A stretch of DNA of 64,000 nucleotides from Streptomyces sp. NBC_01231 (lineage in GTDB: Bacteria > Actinomycetota > Actinomycetes > Streptomycetales > Streptomycetaceae): positions 9,486,001 through 9,550,000 of the forward strand of contig CP108521.1 in NCBI GenBank assembly GCA_035999765.1, given 5' to 3'. The translations under genes and the position numbers were made by a program. This document shows, one piece after another, positions 8,674 through 16,694 of this stretch; positions within the stretch are counted from its first letter, which is position 1; every line of letters starts with the position of its first letter. The notes below the pieces were generated by a model that worked only from the letters and a program-made list of their open reading frames with translations, did no database searches and was not told the DNA's origin.

Positions 8674-9472
8674 ACAGCGAGGTCGACCAGCGGTAACCGA
8701 GCGCGATCAGGGCGACGCACCAGGCGATCGCGATCCACCCGTTGTTGCCGATCTCGGTGCCGAGCAGCAGGCCGCGCAGGGTCTCGATGGCGGGCGTGAA
8801 GGGCTGGTACTCGGCGATCGGCTGGAACCAGCCCGGCATCGTGTCGGCCGGGATGAAGGCGCTGGAGATGAGCGGGAGGAGGATCAGGGGCATGGCCATG
8901 TTGCTGGCCGCCTCGGGGTTCGGGCTGGCCATGCCCATCCCGACCGCGATCCAGGTGAGCGCCAGGGTGAACAGCGTGATCAGTCCGAACGCGGCCAGCC
9001 ACTCCAGGGCCGTGGCGTCCGTGGACCTGAAGCCGATGGCCACGGCGACGGCACCGACGAGGACCAGGCTGGCGAGCACCTGCAGCGCGCTGCCGACGAC
9101 GTGCCCGATCAGCACCGACCCGCGGTAGACCGCCATCGTGCGGAAGCGGGCGATGAGGCCCTCGGTCATGTCCATGGAGACGGAGATCGCGGCCCCGATC
9201 ACGGTGCTGCCGATGGTCATCATCAGGAGGCCCGGGACGATATAGGCGATGTAGTCGGAGCGGTCGGCGCTGCCGCCACCGATGCCCGTGCTCATCACGC
9301 CTCCGAAGACGTAGACGAAGAGCAGCAGCAACATGATCGGCGTGAGCAGCAGGTTCAGGGTCATGGACGGGTAGCGCCGCGCGTGCAGCAGGTTGCGGCG
9401 CAGCATCGTGGAACAGTCGCGTACCGCGAGGGACATCCGGGTCGGGCGGGCGGAAGCCAGGGGGGCGCTCAT
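8654..9472 (-). CDS. ABC-2 family exporter permease, DrrB-like
   Basis: A 272-residue membrane protein with about six hydrophobic segments and the ABC-2 arrangement. The N-terminal cytoplasmic helix (RRNLLHARRYPSMTLN) is followed by the first segment, LLLLFVYVFGG. It should form the transmembrane half of a drug or lipid exporter with the ATPase encoded just upstream: the start overlaps that gene by 4 bp (ATGA, 9469-9472), so translation is coupled. The last 20 bp overlap the convergent SARP gene. Confidence 0.88.
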   Translation of the reverse strand: MSAPLASARPTRMSLAVRDCSTMLRRNLLHARRYPSMTLNLLLTPIMLLLLFVYVFGGVMSTGIGGGSADRSDYIAYIVPGLLMMTIGSTVIGAAISVSMDMTEGLIARFRTMAVYRGSVLIGHVVGSALQVLASLVLVGAVAVAIGFRSTDATALEWLAAFGLITLFTLALTWIAVGMGMASPNPEAASNMAMPLILLPLISSAFIPADTMPGWFQPIAEYQPFTPAIETLRGLLLGTEIGNNGWIAIAWCVALIALGYRWSTSLFNRDPK

Positions 9473-10440
9473 CGGACGGTCTCCTTGGGCTGGTTGGGGA
9501 CGTCGGTGCCGCCGGTCAGGGCGAAGAACACGTCGTCGAGGTCGGGGGTGTGCACGGTCAGCTCGTCCGACTCGACGCCGGCCGCGTCCAGCCAGTCGAG
9601 GATGGCGCGCAGCTCACGCTGGCTGCCGTCGCTGGGGATCTGCAGCGACAGCGCCTCGTCGTCCCTGGTGACCTCGCGCAGGGCGACGGCGGCGGACTGG
9701 TACGCGACCGGGTCGGCGAACCGCAGCCGCACATGCCCGCCCGGGACGATCCGCTTCAGCTCGTCCGGGCTGCCCTCGGCGGCGATCTTGCCGTCGTGCA
9801 GCACCGCGATGCGGTCGGCGAGCTCGTCGGCCTCCTCCAGGTACTGGGTGGTGAGGAAGACGGTCACCCCGTCGGAGACGAGCTCGCGGATGATCCCCCA
9901 CATGGTGTGGCGGCTGCGCGGGTCGAGGCCGGTGGTCGGCTCGTCGAGGAAGATGATCCGCGGGCCGCCGACCAGCGTCATGGCGATGTCGAGGCGGCGC
10001 TTCATGCCGCCGGAGTAGGTCGAGACGGGCTTCTTCGCGGCCTCCACCAGGTCGAAGCGCTCAAGGAGTTCGGCGGCGGTGCGGCGGCCCTCGCCGCGGG
10101 GGAGGTGGTGCAGGTCCGCCATGAGGAGCATGTTCTCCTCGCCGGTGATCAGGCCGTCGACGGCGGAGAACTGCCCGGTGACGCCGATCGCGGCCCGCAC
10201 GGCCTGCGGGTCGACGGCCAGGTCGTGGCCGCCGACGTGCAGCTCGCCGGCGTCGGCGGTGATGAGGGTGGAGAGGATCTTGACGGCGGTGGTCTTGCCG
10301 GCACCGTTCGGGCCGAGCAGGGAGAAGACGGTGCCGGCCGGCACCGCCAGGTCGATGCCGTCGAGGACCGTCCTGTCCCCGTACGCCTTGCGCAGCCCCT
10401 TGGCCGCGATGGCGGGTGAGTGCGATGTCGTTGTCGTCAT
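9469..10440 (-). CDS. ABC exporter ATPase, DrrA-like (daunorubicin-resistance type)
   Basis: 323 residues. Walker A is GPNGAGKTT (43-51), the signature is STYSGGMKRRLDIAM, and Walker B runs into IIFLDEPTTGLDP. A C-terminal extension of about 100 residues is typical of the DrrA/CcmA group. It powers efflux through the following permease. The promoter region carries three 11-bp-spaced heptamers (see 10466-10494), suggesting activation by the neighbouring SARP. No antibiotic biosynthesis genes are nearby, so the exported compound cannot be inferred. Confidence 0.92.
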   Translation of the reverse strand: MTTTTSHSPAIAAKGLRKAYGDRTVLDGIDLAVPAGTVFSLLGPNGAGKTTAVKILSTLITADAGELHVGGHDLAVDPQAVRAAIGVTGQFSAVDGLITGEENMLLMADLHHLPRGEGRRTAAELLERFDLVEAAKKPVSTYSGGMKRRLDIAMTLVGGPRIIFLDEPTTGLDPRSRHTMWGIIRELVSDGVTVFLTTQYLEEADELADRIAVLHDGKIAAEGSPDELKRIVPGGHVRLRFADPVAYQSAAVALREVTRDDEALSLQIPSDGSQRELRAILDWLDAAGVESDELTVHTPDLDDVFFALTGGTDVPNQPKETVR

Positions 10441-10465
10441 GTCGCAGAGAGTGCGGCAGGGCGCA

Positions 10466-10494
10466 TTCAGCGCGGTTTCACGACGCTTTCAGCG
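10466..10494 (-). promoter_or_regulatory. three 11-bp-spaced direct heptamers, candidate SARP site
   Basis: On the plus strand TTCAGCG (10466-10472), TTCACGA (10477-10483) and TTCAGCG (10488-10494) repeat with exactly 11-bp spacing, so they lie on one face of the helix. SARP/AfsR proteins are known to bind direct heptamer repeats of this period close to the -10 box. The last repeat is 25 bp from the drrA start codon. Binding by the SARP encoded at 5530-8673 is an inference. Confidence 0.55.
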
Positions 10495-10619
10495 CCCTGG
10501 AACCGGGCGGCGGAGGCAATGCCGTGAGCCATGTGCGGGAGGGGGACAGCTGCTCAGCAGAAGCAGACCGCATGGCGGCCTGCCGTGCCCACGCCCGTGA
10601 AGTGACCTGCCTCACAAGC

Positions 10620-10646
10620 TGTCACAGCGATCGATCAGGCGGTGTC
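10620..10646 (+). promoter_or_regulatory. ECF41-type promoter upstream of the FAD oxidoreductase
   Basis: TGTCACA at 10620-10626, a 16-nt spacer, then TGTC at 10643-10646. The published ECF41 consensus, as I know it, is TGTCACA-N16-CGTC, so only the first base of the -10 element differs. The start codon lies 34 nt downstream, leaving room for a short leader with its own ribosome binding site. Confidence 0.7.
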
Positions 10647-10680
10647 TTGGTGCCGAACCCCTGGAGACGGAGGAGACACC

Positions 10681-11919
10681 ATGACTGAGAACATCGACAA
10701 GACCGAGAACATCGATGTGGTCGTGATCGGCGGCGGATACGCCGGCGTCATGGCGGCCGATCGCCTGACGCAGCGCGACGACGTGACAGTGACTCTGATC
10801 AACCCGCGCCCGACCTTCGTCGAGCGGATCCGTCTGCACCAACTGGTGGGCGGGTCCCACGACGCGGTCGTCGACTACCGGGAGGTCCTGGCGGAGGGCG
10901 TCCGGCTGGTGGTCGACACCGTGACCCGGATCGACGCGGCCGAGCGCAGAGTGAGCCTGGCGACGGGCGGCACGGTCGGCTACGACTACCTGGTCTATGC
11001 GGTGGGCAGTGGCAGCGCCGACCCGAGCGTGCCCGGGGCGGCGGAGTTCGCCTACCCGATCGCCACCTTCGAGGAGGCCGGGCGGCTGCGGCCGGTCCTC
11101 GACGCCACGCCCGCGACGGCCGCGGTGACGGTCGTCGGAGCCGGTCCGGCCGGCATCGAGACCGCGGCCGAGCTGGCGGAGGAGGGCCGTCACGTCACCC
11201 TGGTCTGCGGAGAGGTACTGGGCCCGTACCTGCATCCTCGGGGCCGACGCTCCGTTGCCAAGCGGTTCGCCGCACTCGGGGTGACCGTGCTCCAAGGCCC
11301 CGACGCGACGGTGACGGCTGTGACACGCGAGGCCGTGCGGCTCAGTGGCGGCCGTGAGCTGCCGAGCGAGGTGACCATCTGGACCACCGGATTCGGCGTA
11401 CCGGACCTGGCCGACCGCAGCGGGCTGAGCACCGACCCCCTGGGGCGCCTGCTCACGGACGAGACCTTGACGAGCGTCGACGACGCACGCATCGTCGCGG
11501 CCGGTGACTCCGCGGCACCGTCGGGCCTGCCCCTGCGGATGAGCTGCCAGGCCGCGATGCCGCTGGGCGCGCGGGCCGCCGACACGGTACTCAGCCGGAT
11601 CGACGGTGAGCAGCCCTCCACCCTCAACCAGGTGTTCGCCGGCCAGTGCATCAGCCTGGGCCGACGCGCCGGCATCTTCCAGTTCGCGCACCGGAACGAC
11701 ATCGCGCTGTGGTTCCACATCGACGGCCGCCCCGGCGCGAGGCTCAAGGAGTTCGTGTGCACGGGCATCGTCAGGCATCTGGCCGGCGAGGCACGCAAGC
11801 CAGGTTCGTACAGCCTGCACCGGGTCTCGGGAGGTGCCAAGCGTCGGGAAGCGCTGCAGGCCAAGCGCGCTGAGGCGCCGGCCGCCCCCGAACAAAACAG
11901 CCCAGCTCTGAGCATCTGA
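10681..11919 (+). CDS. NAD(P)/FAD-dependent oxidoreductase (NDH-2-like)
   Basis: 412 residues, class II pyridine-nucleotide disulfide-oxidoreductase fold. The FAD-binding motif is VVVIGGGYAGVMAA near the N-terminus. A second Rossmann motif for NAD(P) is VTVVGAGPAGIETAAEL at about residues 140-155. The flavin-contacting segment VAAGDSAAPSG is near 275. It resembles NADH dehydrogenase-like proteins that often accompany SigJ/ECF41 sigma genes. The ATG at 10681 follows GGAGACGGAGGAG. First gene of an oxidoreductase-DoxX-sigma locus and preceded by an ECF41-type promoter, it is a likely direct target of that sigma factor, with a probable role in redox or membrane stress. Confidence 0.88.
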   Translation: MTENIDKTENIDVVVIGGGYAGVMAADRLTQRDDVTVTLINPRPTFVERIRLHQLVGGSHDAVVDYREVLAEGVRLVVDTVTRIDAAERRVSLATGGTVGYDYLVYAVGSGSADPSVPGAAEFAYPIATFEEAGRLRPVLDATPATAAVTVVGAGPAGIETAAELAEEGRHVTLVCGEVLGPYLHPRGRRSVAKRFAALGVTVLQGPDATVTAVTREAVRLSGGRELPSEVTIWTTGFGVPDLADRSGLSTDPLGRLLTDETLTSVDDARIVAAGDSAAPSGLPLRMSCQAAMPLGARAADTVLSRIDGEQPSTLNQVFAGQCISLGRRAGIFQFAHRNDIALWFHIDGRPGARLKEFVCTGIVRHLAGEARKPGSYSLHRVSGGAKRREALQAKRAEAPAAPEQNSPALSI

Positions 11920-11944
11920 GCAACGGACCGTCGGCGTCTCGGCC

Positions 11945-11971
11945 TGTCACGGCAGTGCGCCGCCCGGTGTC
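11945..11971 (+). promoter_or_regulatory. second ECF41-type promoter, upstream of doxX and the sigma gene
   Basis: TGTCACG at 11945-11951, a 16-nt spacer, then TGTC at 11968-11971. It has the same spacing and the same -10 variant as the site at 10620. It lies in the 114-bp gap between the oxidoreductase and doxX, so it would drive the downstream pair, including the sigma factor itself (autoregulation). Confidence 0.65.
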
Positions 11972-12033
11972 CTCATGTCGGAGGGCTTCCCGAAAGAAGC
12001 CGGAGCCGCCTGCGCAAGGCAAGGAGAGAACCC

Positions 12034-12417
12034 GTGAACCTCACTCTGTGGATCGCCACCGGACTGCTGGCCGCTGTCGCCCTGGTCGGCGGCCTCACCA
12101 AGGCGTTCGTACCGAAGGAGAAGCTCGCCGGGCAGCACGGCGGTGAATGGACCCAGGACGCCGACGTCGGCTTCGTCAGAACACTCGGGGTCCTCGAGAT
12201 CCTGGCCGCGGTCGGCCTGACCCTGCCCGCCGTGCTCGACATCGCACCGGTCATGGTGCCGGTGACCGCAATCTGCTGGGTTTTCCTCATGGTAGGCGCG
12301 ATGATCACCCATGGCCGCCTCGGCCAGTTCATGTTCGTGGCGCTGAACTCGGTCTATTTCGCGCTTGCGGTCTTCGTGGCATGGGGCCGCTTCGGCCCGC
12401 AGCCTTTCACCGGCTAG
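12034..12417 (+). CDS. DoxX family membrane protein
   Basis: 127 residues with four hydrophobic segments (WIATGLLAAVALVGG, LGVLEILAAVGLTLPAV, MVPVTAICWVFLMVGAM, FMFVALNSVYFALAVFVAW), the size and topology of DoxX-like proteins. The GTG start at 12034 has AAGGAG nine bases upstream. DoxX proteins have been linked to thiol and redox homeostasis; here the link is to the flanking oxidoreductase and ECF41 sigma factor. Confidence 0.85.
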   Translation: MNLTLWIATGLLAAVALVGGLTKAFVPKEKLAGQHGGEWTQDADVGFVRTLGVLEILAAVGLTLPAVLDIAPVMVPVTAICWVFLMVGAMITHGRLGQFMFVALNSVYFALAVFVAWGRFGPQPFTG

Positions 12418-12471
12418 CGGTAACCACTGGCGGCAACCAAGGGAAGGGCTACCAATGAAAGGGGTCGAGAC

Positions 12472-13368
12472 ATGAGCGACCACTCCACCGATCCGGCGAC
12501 CGAGACGTTCGTCGCCCACCGGAACCTGCTCTTCACCGTCGCCTACGAAATGCTCGGATCGGCGGCCGACGCGGAGGACGTCCTCCAGGAAACCTGGCTG
12601 CGATGGGTCAAGGTCGACTTGGACCAGGTGCGCGACCAGCGTGCCTACCTGGTCCGGATCACGACCCGGCAGTCGCTCAACCGGTTGCGCACCATGAGCC
12701 GCCGCAAGGAGGCGTACGTCGGCCCCTGGTTGCCTGAGCCGCTGCTCACAGCGCCGGACGTGGCCGAGGACGTCGAGCTCGCCGAGAGCGTGTCGATGGC
12801 GCTCATGCTCGTCCTCGAAACGCTGTCGCCGACCGAGCGCGCCGTGTTCGTGCTGCGCGAGGCCTTCGACGTCAGCTACGAGGAGATCGCGGCCGCCGTC
12901 GACAAGAGCCCCGCGGCCGTACGCCAGATCGCCCACCGGGCTCGTCGGCATGTCGAGGCCCGCCGTCCTCGTGAGGTGGTCTCCGCGAGCGAGACCCGGG
13001 CGGCGCTGGAGGCGTTCCGGCGCGTACTCGAGACCGGGGACCCGCAGGGACTGCTTGACGTGCTCGCCCCAGAGGTCGTCCTCATGGGCGACGGCGGCGG
13101 CATCAAGCAGGCAGCGCTCCGGCCGATCATCGGCGCCGACAAGGTGGCCCGTTTCATGATCGGCGGTCTCGGCAAGAACGAACGCCCGATCAGCGTCGCC
13201 CCCACCGTGGTGAACGGCAGTCCGGCACTCCTCGTACGCCTGGACGGGGAGATCGACGGCGTCATGGCGATCCGCCTCGAGAACGCCCGCATCACCGGCC
13301 TCTACTACGTCCGCAACCCGGAGAAGCTGTCCCGTCTCGAGTCCGAGACGCCGCTCACCCTGCGATGA
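12472..13368 (+). CDS. sigJ: ECF41-group RNA polymerase sigma factor (SigJ-like)
   Basis: 298 residues. Sigma region 2 is at about 12-80 (VLQETWLRWVKV) and region 4 at 110-160 (LSPTERAVFVLREAFDVSYEEIA). A SnoaL-like C-terminal extension follows. The linker holds WLPEPL at 86-91 and the extension DGGG at 207-210, both diagnostic of ECF41, where the C-terminal domain controls activity in place of a separate anti-sigma factor. NPEKL near the end also fits. The gene follows doxX by 54 bp. Two ECF41-consensus promoters precede the locus, so autoactivation is likely. Use of the symbol follows the SigJ naming of such proteins. Confidence 0.92.
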   Translation: MSDHSTDPATETFVAHRNLLFTVAYEMLGSAADAEDVLQETWLRWVKVDLDQVRDQRAYLVRITTRQSLNRLRTMSRRKEAYVGPWLPEPLLTAPDVAEDVELAESVSMALMLVLETLSPTERAVFVLREAFDVSYEEIAAAVDKSPAAVRQIAHRARRHVEARRPREVVSASETRAALEAFRRVLETGDPQGLLDVLAPEVVLMGDGGGIKQAALRPIIGADKVARFMIGGLGKNERPISVAPTVVNGSPALLVRLDGEIDGVMAIRLENARITGLYYVRNPEKLSRLESETPLTLR

Positions 13369-13433
13369 GCGGGGCCACCGGGTAGCCCTGACCGTGTGGA
13401 TCTCCGGCCGGGGCGGCCGCCCCGGGACGCGGC

Positions 13434-13478
13434 GCCCCGTGCCCGGCTCACGCGTAGAGAAGTGGCCGGGCACGGGGC
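13434..13478. terminator. bidirectional hairpin terminator
   Basis: A perfect 14-bp stem (13434-13447 with 13465-13478, arm GCCCCGTGCCCGGC) and a 17-nt loop, between the convergent sigma and glucarate dehydratase genes. There is no T-tract, as is usual in these genomes. Confidence 0.8.
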
Positions 13479-13539
13479 ACTACCCCCGCCCGGGGCACCC
13501 GCGACGTGCCATCCGCCTCGTCGAGGCCTGCGCGCCCCC

Positions 13540-14799
13540 TCACCAGCGCGGGAGCCTGAGCTCGTACTCCGGCTGGATCCGCTGCATGTATCCGGTGTCG
13601 TCACGGCCGCGCATCCCGGAGTCCACGTACCGCCGGTGCAGCCGCTCCAGGGCCTCGTGGTCCAGTTCCACACCGAGGCCCGGGCCGGTGGGGACCTTGA
13701 CGGCGCCGTCGCGCAGCTCCAGCGCGCCGGGGACGATCACGTCGTCCGCCGAGTTCCACGGGTAGTGCGTGTCGCAGGAGTGGTCGAGGTTCGGGATGGC
13801 GGCGGCCACGTGGGTCATGGCGGCGAGGCTGATACCGAGGTGCGAGTTGGAGTGCATGGACAGCGCGAGCCCGAACGCCTCGCAGACGGCGGCCAGTTCA
13901 CGGGTGCGGCGCAGCCCGCCCCAGTAGTGGTGGTCGGTCAGCAGGACCTGGATCGCGTTCTGCTCGATCCCGGGCCTCAGATGCTCCCAGGCGACCACGC
14001 ACATGTTGGTCGCGAGCGGCAGCGGCGAGTCCTTCACGACCTCCGCCATGCCCGGGATGCCCCCGGTCGGATCCTCCAGGTACTCCAGTACGTCGGCGAG
14101 TTCACGCGCGACGTACTTCGAGGTCTCCACCGTCCAGGCGGCGTTGGGGTCCAGCCGCAGCGGCTGCCCGGGGAACGCCTTGGCCAGTGCCCTGATCGCG
14201 GCGATCTCCTCGTCCGGCGGGAAGGCGCCGCCCTTGAGTTTGAACGACCGGAAACCGTACCGCTCCTGCATCAGACGTGCCTGCTCGACGATGCCGGCCG
14301 GGTCCAGGGCCTCGCCCCAGTCGTCGCCGATTGCCGCGCGGCCGTCGAGGGCGGGGTGCTCGGCCCACTTGTAGAAGAGGTACGCGGCGAACGGCACGGA
14401 GTCGCGGACCGCGCCCCCGAGCAGGTCGCTGACCGGGCGCCCGAGCAGCTTGCCCTGCGCGTCGAGGCAGGCCACCTCCACCGCGGAGGTGGTCCAGCCC
14501 CGTTCGTGGGAGCTGGGCACCGTCGGCAGCAGGGCGGCGTCGATCGCGGCCGCGACGGCCGTCGTGTCGAAGACGTCCATCCCGACGACCGTCTTCGCCG
14601 CCGTCTGAAGTCGTTCCAGCCGTGTGGTGCCGCCCGTCGACTCACCGAGCCCCACCGTGCCGTCCTCCAGCACGAGTTGGAGGATCACGCGCAGCGCGAG
14701 GGGCTCGTGGACTCCGTTGGAGTTGAGCAGCGGCGGGTCACCGAAGGCGATCGGGGTGATGATCAGTTCGCGGATCCTGGTGTCACCGGCGGTGCTCAT
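13540..14799 (-). CDS. gudD: glucarate dehydratase (enolase superfamily)
   Basis: 419 residues. It dehydrates D-glucarate (often also L-idarate) to 5-dehydro-4-deoxy-D-glucarate. The signature segments are those of the family: ALRVILQLVLEDGTVGLGE, the metal-binding barrel strands (LRLDPNAAW, YLEDPTGG, LATNMCVV), LLTDHHYWGG and the HSNSHLGISLAA region with the catalytic His. Last gene of a five-gene operon. The start overlaps the stop of kdgD by 4 bp (14796-14799), which supports the start choice and the shared pathway. A hairpin terminator follows. Confidence 0.93.
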   Translation of the reverse strand: MSTAGDTRIRELIITPIAFGDPPLLNSNGVHEPLALRVILQLVLEDGTVGLGESTGGTTRLERLQTAAKTVVGMDVFDTTAVAAAIDAALLPTVPSSHERGWTTSAVEVACLDAQGKLLGRPVSDLLGGAVRDSVPFAAYLFYKWAEHPALDGRAAIGDDWGEALDPAGIVEQARLMQERYGFRSFKLKGGAFPPDEEIAAIRALAKAFPGQPLRLDPNAAWTVETSKYVARELADVLEYLEDPTGGIPGMAEVVKDSPLPLATNMCVVAWEHLRPGIEQNAIQVLLTDHHYWGGLRRTRELAAVCEAFGLALSMHSNSHLGISLAAMTHVAAAIPNLDHSCDTHYPWNSADDVIVPGALELRDGAVKVPTGPGLGVELDHEALERLHRRYVDSGMRGRDDTGYMQRIQPEYELRLPRW

Positions 14800-15704
14800 G
14801 CGGCGATCACCTCCAGGCCGTGCTCGAGAAGTTTCGCGAGCCGGGCGACGTGCTCGGGCGTCGGGTCCAGCAGCGGCGCCCGTACCCCGCCCACGTCCAG
14901 GCCGCGCAGGGTCACCCCGGCCTTGACGAGGGACACGGAGTAGCCGGGGACCTCGTCACGGAGGGCGACGAGCGGGCCGTAGAACTCGTCGAGCAGCGTG
15001 TTGACGAGCGTCTCGTCGCCCTCGGTGAGCGCCGTGTGGAAGGCCAGGGCGATCTCCGGGGCGAAGGCGAACACCGCGGAGGAGTACAGCTCGACGCCGA
15101 CACCGCGGTAGGCCGGCGCGGTCATCTCGGCGGTGGGCAGGCCGTTGAAGAACTGGAAGTCCGCCCCGCCCGGCACCGCGCGCACCGCGCGGACGATGCG
15201 GTGCATCCGCTCGATGTCGCCGATGCCGTCCTTGAGACCGACGACGTTCGGCAGGGCGGCGAGCTCGGCGGCCGTCGACTCGGTGAGCCGGGCGGTGCCG
15301 CGCTGGTAGAAGACGACGGGCAGGCGGGTGGCGGCGGTGACCTCCTCGACGTACCGCACCAACCCCTGCTGCGGGGCGCTCACCAGATACGGCGGCAGCA
15401 GCAGGATGCCGTCGGCGCCCGCTTGTTCGACGCGGGCCGCCTGGTCGCGGGCGACCGGCGTCGGGCCGCCCGCGGCGGCCAGGACCGGCACCCGGCCCGC
15501 GGTCGCCTTGACCGCGACCCGGGTGGCCCGCTCGATCTCGTCGGACGTCAGCGCGTGGAACTCGCCGGTGCCACAGGCGACGAACACACCGCCCGCGCCC
15601 GCGGCAACGCCGGCCTCGATGTGCTGGGCGAGCCGTCCCTCGTCCAGTGACCCGTCCGCGGCGAACGGCGTGACCGGAAAGAACAGCACTCCGTGGAACT
15701 TCAT
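14796..15704 (-). CDS. kdgD: 5-dehydro-4-deoxyglucarate dehydratase
   Basis: 302 residues, dihydrodipicolinate synthase superfamily. It decarboxylates and dehydrates 5-dehydro-4-deoxyglucarate to 2,5-dioxopentanoate (alpha-ketoglutarate semialdehyde). The Schiff-base Lys is in VVGLKDGIGD (K158) and the catalytic Tyr in VVFYQRG (Y133). The N-terminus FFPVTPFAADGSLD and FVACGTGEFHALT match this subfamily, in which FHALT distinguishes it from lysine-pathway DHDPS. It acts directly on the product of the next gene. The dehydrogenase that would finish the pathway is not in this window. Confidence 0.93.
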   Translation of the reverse strand: MKFHGVLFFPVTPFAADGSLDEGRLAQHIEAGVAAGAGGVFVACGTGEFHALTSDEIERATRVAVKATAGRVPVLAAAGGPTPVARDQAARVEQAGADGILLLPPYLVSAPQQGLVRYVEEVTAATRLPVVFYQRGTARLTESTAAELAALPNVVGLKDGIGDIERMHRIVRAVRAVPGGADFQFFNGLPTAEMTAPAYRGVGVELYSSAVFAFAPEIALAFHTALTEGDETLVNTLLDEFYGPLVALRDEVPGYSVSLVKAGVTLRGLDVGGVRAPLLDPTPEHVARLAKLLEHGLEVIAA

Positions 15705-15749
15705 GTCTCCCTCGTAACTGCGAGTGTGTGGGGGGTGGGATCAGCGGGA

Positions 15750-16694
15750 TCAGCCCTTGGTGGCACCGGCCGCGATGCCGGTGACCAGCGAGCGCTGGAG
15801 GAGCAGATAGACGATCAGGCTGGGGACGAGGGCTATGACCGCACCGGCGAGCACCACCCCGGAGCCGACCTCGGGGTCGGTACGCAGGATGGACAGGGCG
15901 ACGGTGACCGTGTAGTCGGTGGGGTCCTTGGAGGCGATCAGGGGCAGCAGGTACTGGTCCCAGATCATCACGAAGCCGAGCACGCCGGCCACACCGAGGG
16001 CGGGCTTGCACAGGGGCAGGACGACCTGCCACAGCATCCTGAACTCGCCCACGCCGTCGAGCCGGGCGGCCTCCTCGATCTCGGTGGGGATGTCCTTCAT
16101 GAACTCGGTCAGCAGCATCACGGAGAAGCCCCAGGCACCGAGCGGCAGGATCACGCCCCAGGCGGTGCCCTTCAGATCCAGACCGACCACCGGAACGTGA
16201 CCGAGGACCAGGGACAGCGGGATCGCGATGACCTCCTCGGGAAGCATCATCGTCAGCATGAACAGGGTCAGTATCAGCGCCTGGCCACGGAACCTGTGCC
16301 GGGCCAGCGCGTACGCGGCGAGTACCGACACCGCGAGCTGGAGCAGCAGCGCGCCGCCCGCTATGACGAGTGAGTTGGTGAAGTAGTCCCAGATCCCGCG
16401 CTCGCCCGCGACCTTGAAGTTCTGCAGCGTGCTGTCGTGCGGGAGGAAGGACAGCGACGAGCCGCTGGCGTGCGTGGTGAAGGCCCCGGAGAGGATCGTC
16501 AGGAACGGCGCCGCGAACACGCCGAGCGCGATCGCGCACAGCAGGATCCTGAGTCCCCAGGCGACGCCTGGCCGGTCGCTCCAGCCGAGCGCGGTGTCGA
16601 AGCGGGCGGGGGTGGCGCGCCGGGACTCGGCGGCCTTGCCCGTCGCGGCGGCCGGAGCCGGTGTCCGGACGGGGTCGATGGCGGGTGCGCTCAT
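15750..16694 (-). CDS. carbohydrate ABC transporter permease (MalG-like)
   Basis: 314 residues, six membrane segments, with the cytoplasmic EAA loop EEAARLDGVGEFRMLWQVVL near residue 210 that docks to the ATPase. The N-terminal 30 residues are Ala/Pro-rich and cytoplasmic. The ATG at 16694 overlaps the upstream permease stop by 4 bp. Together with the neighbouring permease and binding protein it forms a CUT1 importer. No ATPase gene is in the operon; in streptomycetes a shared ATPase such as MsiK often serves many such importers. Confidence 0.92.
   Translation of the reverse strand: MSAPAIDPVRTPAPAAATGKAAESRRATPARFDTALGWSDRPGVAWGLRILLCAIALGVFAAPFLTILSGAFTTHASGSSLSFLPHDSTLQNFKVAGERGIWDYFTNSLVIAGGALLLQLAVSVLAAYALARHRFRGQALILTLFMLTMMLPEEVIAIPLSLVLGHVPVVGLDLKGTAWGVILPLGAWGFSVMLLTEFMKDIPTEIEEAARLDGVGEFRMLWQVVLPLCKPALGVAGVLGFVMIWDQYLLPLIASKDPTDYTVTVALSILRTDPEVGSGVVLAGAVIALVPSLIVYLLLQRSLVTGIAAGATKG

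Noticed and set aside
5530..10440. Antibiotic biosynthetic gene cluster suggested by SARP and DrrAB genes
   Set aside because: No polyketide, peptide or terpene synthase genes, nor tailoring enzymes arranged around them, are in the flanking 10 kb.
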